DNA of 64,000 nucleotides from Aselliscus stoliczkanus (Eukaryota; Chordata; Mammalia; Chiroptera; Hipposideridae): positions 115,570,687 through 115,634,686 of the forward strand of contig CM066732.1 in NCBI GenBank assembly GCA_033961575.1, in the 5' to 3' direction. The translations under genes were made by a program, and so were the position numbers. Shown here piece by piece: positions 35,070 through 48,780 of the stretch (positions are counted from its first letter, which is position 1; each line of letters opens with the position of its first letter). The notes beneath the pieces are model-generated. The model made no database searches, was not told the DNA's origin, and was given only the letters and a program-made list of their open reading frames with translations.

Positions 35070-35250
35070 AGGGGCTATAGAATAAAGGGGCACAAAGGAA
35101 CTTTGGGTGATGATGGCTATGTCTTTTATCTAGATTGTAGTGATGGTTTCACTGGTGTATACATATGTCAAACATATCAAGTTGTATACTGTAAACGTGT
35201 CCTCTATATGTCAATTATATCTTGATAAAGCTATAAAAAATTAAAAGTCC
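35070..35250 (+). repeat. L1 3' UTR end (sense)
   Basis: 'tgatggctatgtcttttatc', 'agtgatggtttcactggtgt' and 'gtcaattatatcttgataaa' match the last part of an L1M 3' UTR, ending in A-rich sequence. Confidence 0.75.
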
Positions 35251-36925
35251 AATTAGGAACTTCCCATTTCCCCTTTGGATGCAGATTTAGCTTTTCACAG
35301 GTTTTAATTGTTGGGAGACCTATCAGGTCGATTCCTCTTTGAGGAGTAGCTTGGTATATGAAAACCTTTTACTAGCAACAAAAAGCACTGTTTTAATTAG
35401 CCAAAAGATTCAGATATTTTCATCTACATTACAGAATACTAGTTAAAATATTATTTACAGTTGCAAGCATAGTTTACAGAATGGGATTCTAAAAGTTTCA
35501 AAAGTTGAAAAGAAAACACTTTATGAAAGAACATAGTAAAAAGCAGTAGAAAACAATAAGCAGTACTTGACTGCATGCTCAGGAAGTACCTTCAAGTATC
35601 TCAGAGCCCTTCACAGTCATCTCCTGAGTCCTCTCAACATCCCAGGCATATGTCACTATAGTCACAGTTAAACAAACTTAAACCCTAAGTGTGATATGGG
35701 CAAGGGAGTCTAACAATGGAGACATGGGCCAGATAGAAAAATGTGCGTTGGAAATTTGGGCCCTATGCCATTTCTGAAATTATGTCATTGTTTACACCTG
35801 GAACTCTATCTGGCTATTTCTTAGGAGTTATTTTTAAATATCGTGGTTTGAACAATGAAGGAAAACTATGAAACCAGTAACAGTTTAAAGCACTGGGAGC
35901 TCAAGCTGTTGTGCAGCCTAATCCTCTCCACCTGTTAAATCTCTTCACCTTAATTGCTATACCAGAAGTTTCCCACATCTGTAAATGAAAACCTGGAGCC
36001 TTCTATAAAGCAACTCTTGATATGAATACCATGGGGCTTCCTTATATGTGAGAAAGCATTTATAGTCCTTTAGCAACTCTTTGGATATGTCCCAAAGCGG
36101 AACACATGTTGCCAAATTCTATTCACTATGAAACAGTGTTAGAATGACATTCCAGCATATTTAATCCACAAACTAAAATTTATTAGCAACGTTGTCAAAT
36201 TATCAATTTATTTCTTAACACAAATCTGATTAAATACTTTTGAAAGACAAATGATCTGAATAACCTGCAATGTCGTGTTGGAAACAACGAGCTCTAAACC
36301 TCATATGTGAGAGGAGTGTCCAGGGACAGGAGGACTGCCACATCTTGAACCACTGCTGTCTTTATCTTCTTGGTGGCCAACTGTGGAGTCATATCTTTGA
36401 CTGGGCACTTTTCCACCAATTTGAAAATTATCACCTCTCAACATCTTGCTCAACAATTCTTTCAACAATTCAATTTTTACTTTTTAAATTATCTGCAAAA
36501 GAAAGTTATCTCTACATAGTTGTGTCTTTTCATCTGTCATTGTCCACAGTCAGGTATGCCTTCTGACTTTCTTTAAATGGTAGGACAGTATTTTTTTAAC
36601 TTTTAACAAATTCACTTTATTCATTATTTATATACAAAGCACTATGCTAGGCATAGAAGGAAAACAAAGATAGATGAGCACCAGGCATGTAACTTTAATA
36701 GAAATGAAACTATTGGAAGTTCTGCATTAGATGGATGAACTTGTTTCTGGGAAGCCTGAGGGAGTTGAGTGATTAATTCTGTGAGGACTTAAGTGACAAA
36801 CAGATGAAATTTGAACCAGTCCTGAGAGAACCTAGACTTTGTGTGACAGGTCAGGGAATTATTCATTGCGGGGATGGGGGTGGTACAAGGCAAGAACAAC
36901 TTTTTAAAAATTATTCTGAATCTTT

Positions 36926-37974
36926 TTTTTAATTAAAGTTTAATGGGGTGACAATGGTTAGTAAAGTTACAGAGGTTTCAGATGTACAATTCTGTAATAC
37001 ATCATCTAGATATCACATTGTGTGTTCACCACCCAGAGTCAGTTCTCCTTCCATCACCATATATTTGACTCTATTTACACTCATCTACCACCCCTTTCCC
37101 CTCTTAACCTCTGGTAACCACTAAACTTGTCTGTGACTCTGAGTTTTTGTTTCTTTATTTGTTTGTCTTGTTCCTTTGTTGTTTTCGTTTTATATCCCAT
37201 GTATCAGTGAAGTTATATGGTTCTCAACTTTTTCTGTCTGACTTATTTTGCTTAGCATAATAATCTCAAGATCCATTCATGTTGTCACAAATGGCACTAT
37301 TTCATCTTTTCTTATGGCAGAATAGTATTCCATTGTGTATATATATCACATCTTCTTAATCCAATCATCTACCAAAGGACACTTGGATTGTTTCCATGTC
37401 TTGGCCACCGTAAATAAAGCTGTAGTGAACATTGGAGCACATGTATCTTTATGAATAAACGTTTTCAGATTTTTTGGTTAGATACCCAGGAGAGGGATTG
37501 CTGGGTCATATGGTAATTCTATCCTAAATTTTTTGAGGAACCTCCACACTGCCTTCCATAGTGGCTGTATCAATCTGCATTCCCACCAACAGTGTATGAG
37601 GGTTCCTTTTTCTCCACAGTCTCTCCAACACTTGTTATTATTTGTCTTGTTGATGATAACGATTCTAACTGGTGTGAGGTGATATCTCATTGTGGTTTTT
37701 ATTTGCATTTCTCTGATGATTAGTGATGTTGAGCATCTTTTCATATGTCTATTGGCTATCTCTTTGGAGAAATGTCTATTCAGTCATCTGTCCATTTTTT
37801 AATTGGATTGTTTTTTGTTTTTTTTTTGTTTTTTTTTGTTGAGTTGTATGAGTTCCTTATATATTTTGGACATCAGCCCTTTAACACCTCGGAGGTGTTA
37901 TTTGCAAAACTCTTCTTCCATTCCATAAAGTTGCCTCTTTATTTTGTCAATGGTTTCTTTTGCTGTGCAGAAGC
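36926..37974 (-). repeat. 5'-truncated L1 insertion with perfect target-site duplication
   Basis: Identical 15-bp copies of TTATTCTGAATCTTT at 36911-36925 and 37975-37989 mark both ends of a 1.05-kb antisense insertion. It starts with the L1 3' end ('aattaaagtttaatggggtg') and runs into ORF2. A minus-strand frame at 37478-37744 shows the ORF2 motifs [19 protein letters not shown] and [11 protein letters not shown]. Truncation inside ORF2 is normal for L1. The intact duplication and readable motifs make it one of the younger insertions here. Confidence 0.95.
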
Positions 37975-40079
37975 TTATTCTGAATCTTTATAACAGATGT
38001 ATTAGAATTGTTCTCAACAAATGAAAGAGATACTCAAATTGTTCCAATACTTTGACTCTCTTTGGGAGTAGCCAAAGGTTCAAATAATTTGGAAGGATGG
38101 ATATCTGTGCTGACTTGCAGGAAATATGAGTCAGCTTTTCTCATGTAATCAGCACTGTTGTTATAGCTAGGATATTTTGGAAACATGAAGCTGAACAAAT
38201 CAGACATCATAAGTTTTTTCTTTTTATTAATTGGCCCAGACATGCATCCTGCAAGGGTAGACAACAGGGACACCCGTTTTTATTGTCAAGGCTGAAGCAA
38301 CCCTGCCAGTAAGGGGAAACACCTGCAACTGAAAAAATAAACTTAAAATACTTCTGTTTTCTATATAATCCTTCAGACTAGGAGACAGAAACATCTTTAG
38401 TCCATACATCTCTTCTATGCTTCAGAATTGTGTATTCTACTGCCTCCAGATAACTCAAAGTCCTTGAAACTCAATGTTTTTGAAAGTAAACTCACTATGT
38501 TCACCCCAAATCTGTTTCTCCTATATTCTCTAATTTCTTGAATAGTAAGTACTCACCATGCACCAGCCTCAAAAGTCAAAACCTGTGAGTAATCAACTCC
38601 TCATTTGTCCCCCATTATTTAACACTTAACCATCAAAACCAATTAATATCACCTACTTAACATATATTGTATCCTTCTTCCCTCTCTGTCTCCATTCCCA
38701 TTGACCTAGTTCAAACCCACATCTTTTTTTTTTTAACCTGAAATTTTGCGGCAAGTAACGAATTGGATTCCACATCTCTTGTGTTTCCCCTCTTTGATCC
38801 ATTCCTCCCTTTGTTGACAGGCTGATCTTTCTAAAGAATATGATCAGTTGTTCCAGACATACTTTGAGGTTGCCAGCTTCTTACTCTCTTTTTTCTATAA
38901 TCTTGGTGGGAAAGTTCATCAACTTCCTCTCTTGACATTACCTAAGAAGATCAGGACTTTAAGGCCTATGCGTCATTCTCCCCTGCCCCTCTCCAGTGTG
39001 GCGGAGACAGTCTCTCATTCGGAACACAGTCAGACTCAGGGCAGGAAGCTCTGAATTGAGAGCAAGAATTTAAGCCTCTGCAGTCCATAAGCATCATATT
39101 CCCCTTTCCTACACAAGTATATACAAAGAGATGGATTGGTTGTTATATCAAGCTAGTTATAATAAGGGCACAGTTAATTCAGAAGGGAAAAAGAGACTAT
39201 AATAATTAACTTATTTGGGATTTGGAGAATAATAGACTTTCAGTAATAAAGATTTAAATTAAAAACAAAAAAAGATCTTCGAAGCCGCGCCTAAGGCTAT
39301 TTTGGGCTCTCTAGTATCAGCATCACTTTACCATCTCCCAGAAATGGATATCCTTCCTCTACATTCTCCGCTTATAACCCTACATGTTTTCATATTTGGT
39401 TGTAATTATTTTAGCAGCATTTGAAATTTAATAAACATCACCTTATTGATTTAATAGAATTTAGATGTTGTAATAGTAACTTACAGAGTTTCAAATTATG
39501 CTAAAAGGGAAACCGAAGGAAGTTGTCATGAGGCATTTATCTGAATGTATTGGAACTGAAATGGAAGAAAGGCTTTTGGAGATGGCGTGATAGGGCAGTG
39601 CTGGTGAAGTCCCACCCACTTGTGCAATGCTGTCCGGAAGGCAGTGGAAGATGGTACCGTGACGGAAGGAGAGCCACAGAATATTTGATGTTAGACTGGA
39701 GAGAGTGTATAATGATACAGCTCATTTTTAACAAAGTCTGCTCTCAAGGAGAATGGGGGAACTTGTCGGAGCTATGAAAAGAGACAAGAAACATATTCTT
39801 CCATTTCATATTCTCCTGATCACATAACATAAGGCTCTGTTTGCCACAAAGTTAGGAGCAAGAATTGAAATACTAAAGGTAATAAAAATAGCAAAGGAAA
39901 ATCTCAAGGGTGGAATTCAGGTAACATGTAGGGCAATTGGATGAAGATAGGGCTAAATGGATGGGGTTATAGAGCAATTGAGGTGGGGCAGGCAGTTAGG
40001 AATGGATTTAAAATGTGTCATCTGATACATGCCATGATGGCTTTAGGGGAGTGACACTTCCATAAATTGACTTAAGTTT

Positions 40080-40475
40080 CTCTGACCACAAAGGATTTTT
40101 GAGAGGGAAGGAAATTTAGAGATCATCTAGTAACCATTTCATTTCTCCAGAAATTACCATTTGTCTACTTGTGATTTGTCCAAGATCATATATATCCAAT
40201 AGTGAAAGGAAAGCTAGGGCTGGAATCCAGATCACCAGATTCCTAGTTCTTTGATTTTTCGACTGCATATCTTTCCATTCTGGGAACTCAGTATTCCTAA
40301 GTTCCCATGAAGTAAGCTAGATACATAGGAAAATCCTTATTTTGGAGAAGAAACTGAGGATCAGGAAGGTGGAGTAAATCTACCAGATCACGTGGGTGGA
40401 CTAGAACAGAGCCCAGGCCTCACAATTCCTGGGCCAATAGGTTTCTACCAAACCACACTGCCTCAGACTCAAAAC
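40080..40475 (-). repeat. Two ancient MIR-type fragments
   Basis: 40080-40300 resembles the old repeat also seen at 14310 ('aaatttagagatcatctagt'). 40320-40475 carries MIR words ('gagaagaaactgaggatcag', 'agaacagagcccaggcctca'). Confidence 0.6.
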
Positions 40476-40839
40476 AGGTGAAATCTTCAATGCCATGCGC
40501 CGGGGCGCATTCTCCTCTTCAACGTACAGGTATTTTACTTTGAACTGTTTTATGCTATGCACTCTGCTAGGTACAAAGATTACAAAACTGAAAGATTTAT
40601 TTTGTCAGACTAGATTGCTATTTTGTAAGACTAAAAATTGAACTTTACCTAATTATCAGGGACATGCACATGCCTTTTGGTGGTTGATAAGCTACCAGGA
40701 AGTAAGTCTTCACGTATTTGTAACGTTTCACTTTCACCAAAGGGTGGGTTTCAGATGCTGTACTGTATTACCCAGATTCCTAGTAATATATCCATCTGAT
40801 GGGCAAACATTAAAAAGTCTGGCATTCCAAAGGGTTGTT

Positions 40840-41960
40840 GAGGCTGTTGGAAAACTGGAACTCTCCTGTTCTGTGGAAATGTCAAATGGTCCAACCTTTT
40901 TGGAAAGCAGTTTGTCAATATTTAGTAAAATTGAAAATGCTTATACCCTACAATCCAGCAATCCCATTTCTAGTTATATACTCTAAAGGTTTTTTCAAAC
41001 TGTGATTCACGATCCATTAGTGAATGGTGAAATCGATTTAAGGGTTACAATAAACATTTCTTATAAATGAAATAGAACAGAAAATATCAGGGTAAGGATT
41101 GTTTTGTAAACTTCTGTGTGCCACTTAGACTTTTCCTCTTCAAGACTAAAGCAGTTATTCACCCAGCTGGTAGGAGGGTTGACTGCCAATAGTTTTTAGC
41201 TGAGTCCCTCTCCAGAAAGAGAGCAACTTGCCCAAGGTCAGACCCTCTTCCTGAGTCAGCTGTATTCAGTAATGGATCAATGCAGGTATATAAAGGTCTG
41301 ATCCCTTTGCCTCAGTTTGAAATTACTTTGAGGGGTCACTGCAGCCAATGCAGGATCACCTGAGGCCATTGTAGCCGTTTCATGAGAGTGCAAAACTCCC
41401 TCTGCCCATTCCTGCTTCCTTCACTCCCCCACGAGTGCTGATCCTGGGATACTCCCCAATAAACGCCTCATATACAAGTTTTAGTCTCAGATCTACTTCC
41501 TAGGCAACCGAGCCTATGCTGATACATGCATATATACATGTACAGGATCTGAATGTAAAATTATTTCTCATCATATGTATTGGTCATGAAAGCTTGAAAA
41601 CTCCTACACCTAGAGAAACTCTTGCACACATGCTCCAGGAGACGCTATGAGAATCTTCATTGGGGTATCGTTTGTAGTAATGATGACTGGACAAAAACTA
41701 AATGTCCATAATCATGCAAGGGAATAGTATACAATAATTAAAAGGAGTGAAATCTGACATCTAACAATATGGGCATGGACAAATCTCTAACCTACTAGGA
41801 TATCTACCAACCTCAGGATAGTGGCTACCACTGGAGAAGAAGCCTAGGAATTGGGATAAAGTTGTGGCTTCAACTGTAGTATTGTATTACATTGTTAAGA
41901 AACAGCTAAAAGTATATGGCAAAATATAGCATTTATTAAATTTATACAGGTACACGGGTT
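40840..41960 (+). repeat. Old L1 (sense), interrupted by other repeats
   Basis: 40840-40990 is the end of an L1 ORF2 ('cctacaatccagcaatccca'). The same L1 appears to resume at about 41590-41960 ('gagaaactcttgcacacatg', 'gatagtggctaccactggag'). The roughly 600 bases between hold an hAT-like piece ('actgtgattcacgatccatt') and an LTR-like or LINE-like piece ending near 41525 ('ccccaataaacgcctcatat'). Confidence 0.6.
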
Positions 41961-42389
41961 TCTTTTTTCATTTTTCCATATGTTTAAAATACTTTCAATT
42001 TTACTCAATGAATTATTGTAGAAAATCTATACTCAAAAGCAAAGCATTTTTAACTTGATTTTACTATCAGGAAGTAGTGAAAGGACAGTTAACAAGCTCA
42101 CTTCCTCTTATATAAGAAATGTAGTAAAAATTTAATGGCTCATGAAATACAGACATTCCAGTTATAACTGGCTGATTTGCTGTAAATTTTTTCTTCCCCT
42201 ATTTTCATGACTTCCAAATTCCATGTAATAAGAACAACACTGGAATCTTTCAGGAGTTCATCAAGTTCTGCTGACATTCTCTTTAAAGAGTTTTGCTGTA
42301 ATTAATATGAAGAAACACAAATCCCTAGGCACAAGGGGCAAGAGTAATATTCATCATATTCAATCTTTTCACAAAGATTTTTATGTAAT

Positions 42390-43190
42390 TTTTTTGAAAG
42401 TCAGGTTTACTGAGATACATACAGTAAAATAAATTCTTCTAAAGTGTTCTGTTTGTTGACTTTTGGCAGATGTATACACCTGTGAACTACCACCACCATC
42501 AAAATATAGAACATTTTCATCACCCCAAAAAGTCTCCTCATGCCTATTTGTACTTAATCCTAGCCCCTGGAAACTGCTGATTAAATTTTCAGTCCCACAA
42601 TATTGCCTTTGCCAGGATATGTAGAATTATATAATATGTACCGTTTTGGGTTTGTTTGTTTTTTTTCACTTAGCATAATGCATTTGAGATCTGCCTATGT
42701 TGCATGTTGCATACATCAATGGTTTCTCCCTTTGTATTGCTGTGTAAAATTCCACCCACGGTTTATCTGTTCTCTAGGTGAGGGACATGTGGGATGTTCC
42801 CAGTTTCTGGTGATTATAAATAAAGCCTCTGTAACAGTTGTACACAGGTTTTTGTATAGACACATGCCTCTGTTTTTCTTTGGTAATACCTGGGAAGGAG
42901 GCTTGCTGGGTCTTATGATAAGGGTTTGTTTATAAGAATCTGTCAAACTGTTCCTAAAAGTCGCTGTGCCCTATCACATTCCCACCACCAATGCAGTATG
43001 AGAGTTCCAGTTGCTCCACTTGATAATGTCAGATTTTGATTTATTTGGTTGTTTGGTTTTTTTTTTTTTTGGCTTTTTTTTTTTTTTTAGTCATTCTAAT
43101 TGGTTAACATCGTATTATATATTGGTACCTCATTGTAGTTTTAGTTTGCATTTTTCTAATGACTAATGATGTTAAGTAAGCTTTCATGAA
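42390..43190 (-). repeat. Old L1 3' UTR and ORF2 end (antisense)
   Basis: 'catcaaaatatagaacattt', 'ttcacttagcataatgcatt' and 'cacattcccaccaccaatgc' run in L1 antisense order. A poly-T stretch lies at about 43059-43089. The frame is broken throughout. Confidence 0.8.
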
Positions 43191-44899
43191 GTTTTAAACA
43201 AGAAACTGTAACAACTGGATTGTTACTAAATCACCTTTCCTACCCTGAAAATGATAGAGGAAAGATACTCAACAGCTCAAAAACTGTTGTACTTTGTGAA
43301 GCCAAAAAAGAGATGTTAAAATAAGCAGGGATATATATTAATAAAATTGACTGTGTAGGCATGGTCATTGTAGTTTAACAATAGCTTTTTGCATTAGTGG
43401 TGATAGCTTAACAAGACAATAGAAGTATCATTACCATTACATTCCTGGGTCTTCAGGACATTGCCTTTTGTATCACATGAGGCACCTAGAGTCAAAAGAA
43501 ACTGGCTCAAGTACATTAGAAGGAGGAATTCAGTGAAGGTTAGTGTTATTATCCAAAAGCATATGTAAGGATAGATCTAAGGAAGAAACTAAAAAAAGTA
43601 AGCAGAATAAAAGTATGGCCGGTAATGAAACTATAATTTAGGGTAAGAAGTGGTTGTGGCTTTGGGAGAGTCTGCTGGATTGTTTAGCCGGCCCTGTGTT
43701 TCACTTACTTAGGTTGGGTTTTATCTCCCTACAGAACATTTGTAGATTTAATATCATCTACACAATTTAATGCAGAGACTCTTCAAATATTTCAACTAAT
43801 GCATATATTTAAGGAAAAGCAGAATTTTAGAATATTGTAAGTCCTATGTATAAAAAACAATCAGTAGAAAACAAATCTTCATACCTAGAGATGAGAACAC
43901 AGTGATTCTATTTATAAGGATTCTATTTATAATGCAAAGTAGATTCTAAATGATGATATGTAGGGATTTCCAAGCAACAGGGAAATTGAAACAAGCACAT
44001 TTGGGGGTTCGAGTCTATTAGAAATAGTTGCAGATGACAGTTTGAGAAAGACTTGCTAATGCCCACCTTAGTCCTTAGAACTAAGAAATTAAAAGAATTT
44101 GAATAACTGGACCAGAAGATGATTTGGGTAGAGAAGAATATCATCTAGACTGGACACATCTATACTGCTAACTAGAGGGGGTCAGAAAATATCTTCCAAA
44201 AGGATTTGCTCTTGTCACTACTACTTTGAATTGTGAGAAAAAGTTTATGGCTTGAGTTAAGTGCACTGTCTGTGAAACATGGTTTGTTCTGGATGTAAAG
44301 CACATGTAGAGTGAGATCTGTCACTTTTTGGAACTGCAACAGGAGCGATATTTGTGACGTATGTTTTGTTTGTGAAAAGACTGTGCCTTTGGACCATGAT
44401 TATTAGGTTATAGTTCCAGGGAAATTTCACTTTCAAAGCCCAAGAAACCTCACTCAGTATTTTTTGGGGGGGCCTAGTTAAAGTCCTTGGCATGGGAAAT
44501 TATGATGCTAATTTTTTCAAGAACTGTGCAGATAGATGCCTCTGAGAAACTTTTGTAAGGTCCTTTTAAAAAAAAAATCTATAACTTTAGAGGGACCAGG
44601 AAAAGGAATTTTTGTATAGGATGAAGACTAGAGTAAAAGGCCCAGATCTGAAGATATTAGCAAATCCTAGCCCAGATTTGGGGATACTGAGGGGAAAAAA
44701 ACCTGACCTTTAATTTTCAATTAACTACCTCCCTTCCACTCTGAGTACAACCCCAACTACATCTTAACCATTTCCTCCTTTTGAGTATTTTATGATCATG
44801 GCTATAATTATTTGAAGAACTTCTCAGGTTTTTCATCATATTGCCTATCACTCAATTTGTGAATGTATGTTGTCCCAGTTTTTAATTACACAGTATGTA

Positions 44900-46980
44900 A
44901 CAACTTATGTATTTGGATAGACTGATTAATTATCATCATTATCAAAAACATTCAGGTGTCTATATATATATCCGCATAAGTAGGCATTTACAAAAGAAAT
45001 TCTACAGACTTATTCCCTTTCTTCCACCAGCCAAAAATAACCTTAATACAAAATAATAATTTTATATGATAAATTTTTGGTCACCCATTTTTATCCCTAA
45101 ACCCCATCTCAAATCCTGAAACTTCAAAAGGAATTACATAGGACTACATACCTTATCTGTATGTGATAAATCATGATCACTGTTGTTATTGCATTGGTCT
45201 TCATAATTCTCATATTATAAAGACGACTATCGTTTATTTAGATAATTAATTGTCCAGTTTTGTCTTGAACTTTAGTCTCTGCAGGAACTTTAGTAAAAAC
45301 AGCTCGTTCAGGACAGAAGCTCAGAGAAATTAGTGTTTTGTGTTTTAAAAATCAGTTACCTACTATAAGACCTTCATGTGAAATGACATGGAGCACTTTC
45401 ACTCTTTCCTCTTTTTTTTCTTTTTCCACTGTCCTCTCCGGTTTACAACAGACACAGCTATGTTATAACCACACAGCGAAGTTTTGCAACCAAAAGGCCT
45501 TGAAATAGAATATGGCCCAGTTGAAAACTTAGGCAATCCAAATGGAATAAATGAAACCGCGTCTGCTAGAGTCACATGTTGTTTCTTATAGGGAAAGCTA
45601 TCGCCTTTTTAGGAGAACGTTATTCTTTAAGTGAACCTGTACGCTGTCTGTATCAAAGAGTTCTCAGTTGCAATCAGGTTGATTTAAAGGACTGCAGCTA
45701 AGATATATTACTTCCCAGTATTGCTTTAGTTACTAAAATGCACCTTCTGAAAATAAGTAAGTGCTACCATTTGGGAACTATCATAGTGTTTCTCATTTCT
45801 CTTAAAAATGGCAAAATCACTGACAGCATATAAACGCTTTAAAAAATTAGCTCCAACTGTCGGTTTACTTGAGCTGCAACAGCAAATGAGTTAAACAGCT
45901 GCAATAATGCTCTGAAACCAAAGCCTGTTTCTCAAAAATTTATTAATCTCTGTGTGTGTGTTTTCTGTTTGTTTCGTTTTTTTGCAAGGGGCCTCATTAC
46001 TCTAGTCAAAGATGACTTGCTTGGGTTTCAAAGTTTCCTTTTTTTCAGTTTTATTTCTGATATGAAATTGCAGTGACAAATAGCAACATGTGGGCCACAC
46101 CGATAGACTGAAGATTCTCCTTAAGCCACACATGGCTTGTGATAACTGCAATATGCTGTCATTAGAACTACTTATCTGACCATCTGAAAACATTTCGTAA
46201 ACATGGCGTGTCCATTCAAAGCCAGCCTAAAAAGGGTAACTTTTCCACATTTTTCTCCATTCCTACACACATGAGATAATTTTAAATGTGGAAGCTTGAA
46301 GAAAGGTTTTAAAAAATGTTTTTCAGTAGCTGTGGGTTCTTACATATGTCACAAGCCAGTGGCCAACAGTTCAGCAATATGGTTTCCTAACCACACAAAG
46401 TTATGTTCAGCCAGTCAGTGGTCTCATGATCTTTTGACTTGGAGCATTAGTTTATGATAATTAGATGACACAAAAGCCTCAGAAAAAGCATGATTCCAGG
46501 GCAATATAAGATGTAAATTTCCTTTGGTCTTTTTTCTTCTTTTTTTCTATAGAAGTTTCTTGGATTCTTGGCTGATTGCATAACTTACTTTAGGTGACCT
46601 TGGGGTTGGTTGAATTATTAAAAAATTTTTAAGTAGTTTAATGGAAACTCATCACTGAATAAACTTATCAACATTTAAATCTTTCTGCATATAGCACTTG
46701 AATCTGTGAGGAGTTACATGAAATTGTCTTCTCTTAATATATTTTGTTTCATGGTCAGTGAAAAGCCATTGTTCACCTATGCAACAGAATGAAAGGATGG
46801 CCTAATTTTGACCTAAAAAGTAAAGAACCTCTTGCATTTGTTGCAGTGTCTACATGGCACAAAGAAAAGTAGAGATTTTGGTGTGGACTCAGTTCTAGCT
46901 ATTTTGAGAAATGGAGAAGACTAGCCTGGCCTTTGTGGACTAAATTAGTTGGTTTGGGTTAGAGTCTTTGGGTTTGATTC
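44900..46980. other. About 2 kb with no recognised repeat or gene
   Basis: I could not match this block to any repeat family, which is unusual for this window, and it has no convincing ORF. It is a candidate for conserved non-coding sequence; that is inference only. Confidence 0.35.
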
Positions 46981-46987
46981 CTTACAC

Positions 46988-46988
<1 letters not shown>

Positions 46989-47019
<31 letters not shown>

Positions 47020-47028
47020 CAAAAAAAA
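46989..47028. repeat. (AAAAC)n simple repeat
   Basis: About seven AAAAC units followed by an A run. Confidence 0.95.
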
Positions 47029-47989
47029 CCATTGCTCAAAAAATGTGGCAGTGTGTTCCATGTTACGATTCTCATCAGAAAGAGAAATCAAGGAAAGCAG
47101 ATATATCCTTCAGCAAGAATAGACAAGCATATCCGTCTTACATGCATTACAAAGAAAATCATTCAGCTTGCAGGGAAAAAACACACTATGATTTCCATAT
47201 TGTTTCTCACAGATTGAGAAAAAACGATTTGCAACTGAATTTTAAAGTCCATTAATACAAAGGAGCTAGAATTCTACTCTTGTAGAAGCTAGCTATGATT
47301 CTTTAGCTAAAACTTTTGTGGTTTAGCCTTAGATTTGTGGTTCAGATTATTCTCAGGCAGCTGGCTTGGTTCAGAAAACCAAGCACCCTGTACAACTCTG
47401 AATTAAAGTCTCAAAAAAATAAAAAAATAAAAAAGAACCAGCCTACTTTTCTTAATTACACTGTACTTTATGAGAAGATTACTTCTTCTAAAATTAGCAA
47501 AACAGCTGGATGAAAACTGAAAAATTCAAGGATTTATCTTGCTGTTGCAGATATTTTGTTTTTGTTTCAGATATTTTATTTTTTTAAGGACATAGAATAT
47601 AAAGTAGAAAATATCTATTCAAAACAAGAAACTATAGAAAATAGCCCAGTAGATTAAGAAAATTAGAACTTCTAGAAATGGAAAACACAGTAACTGAAAT
47701 TGATAACATAATGGGCAAAAAAGTTCGTTGATTCTTAGTAGTCTCTGTATGATTTGCAGTTGTATAAGATACTATGGTACATTAAAGTATATTTAATGCT
47801 GATGTGTATTGGTTTTTATTTCCTGGTAGATGTTAGCAATCTAAAAATAGAAATACTGTTCACTTTTTAATGAGGTTTGGTACTTAATCTCATAGGAGTT
47901 TTCAGAATAACAACTGAACTTTTCCTTGAGCAATGTTTGCCCTTAGCCAACAGAGACTGTCAGACCCTATTATATTTTTACCCAGTCTG

Positions 47990-48780
47990 ACAATCTTTTT
48001 TTTTTTAAAGTTATTTAATATACAGTAAAAATAAGTTTTGGCAAATGTGTAGAGTGTTAAAATTACCACCACAATGAAGATATGTAGCCCAAATTTCCCT
48101 GGGCTACCCCTTTTTGATCAAACCCTCACCCCACCCTTAACCCCAAGCAACAACTAATCTATTCTGTGTTCCTATAGTTTTGCTTTTTCTAGAATGTCAT
48201 ATAAATGGAATCATGTAATATGTAGTCTTTTGACCCTGGCTTCTTTCACTCAGCAAAATGCTTTTGGAATTCATCCATGTTCTTATGTGTACCAAGTGTT
48301 TATTGCTGAGTAGTGTTCCATTTTATGGATGTACTGTAGTTTGTTTATCCATTTCCCAGTCAATGGATATATGAGCTCTTTCCAATTTTTGGTTATTACA
48401 AATAAAGCTACTATAAACATTTGTGTTCAGGTTTTTGAGTGGACATAAGTTTTAATTTCACTCTGATAAATACTTACGAGTGAGATCGTTGTGTCTGTCA
48501 TAATCCTGTTTAACTTTATAAAAACTGTTTTCTAGAGTGGCGGTACCACTGTGCATTGGCTACAAGCAATGTATGAGAAGCTATGAGACAATTCAGTTGC
48601 TCCCTGTTCTCACCCGCTCTTGGTATTTTCAGGTTGTTTTATTTTTGTTATTCTAACAGGTGTGTGGTAGCATCTCATTATGGTTTCAGGTTACAATTCC
48701 CTAATGACTGATGATGTTGAACAATTCTTCATTGCTTATGTGCCATCCATGCATCTTCTTCGGTGAAATGTACTGTATAC
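47990..48780 (-). repeat. Old L1 3' UTR and ORF2 end (antisense)
   Basis: 'aaattaccaccacaatgaag', 'tctttcactcagcaaaatgc', 'tactataaacatttgtgttc' and 'ctaatgactgatgatgttga' are antisense L1M words in order. Confidence 0.8.

Noticed and set aside
43685..43697. A SINE-head-like word (agccggccctg)
   Set aside because: Only about ten bases match and neither A nor B box is present; chance.
46968..47255. A 95-codon frame starting near the (AAAAC)n repeat
   Set aside because: Its start lies in the simple repeat and the product is Lys-rich without a recognised domain; chance ORF.
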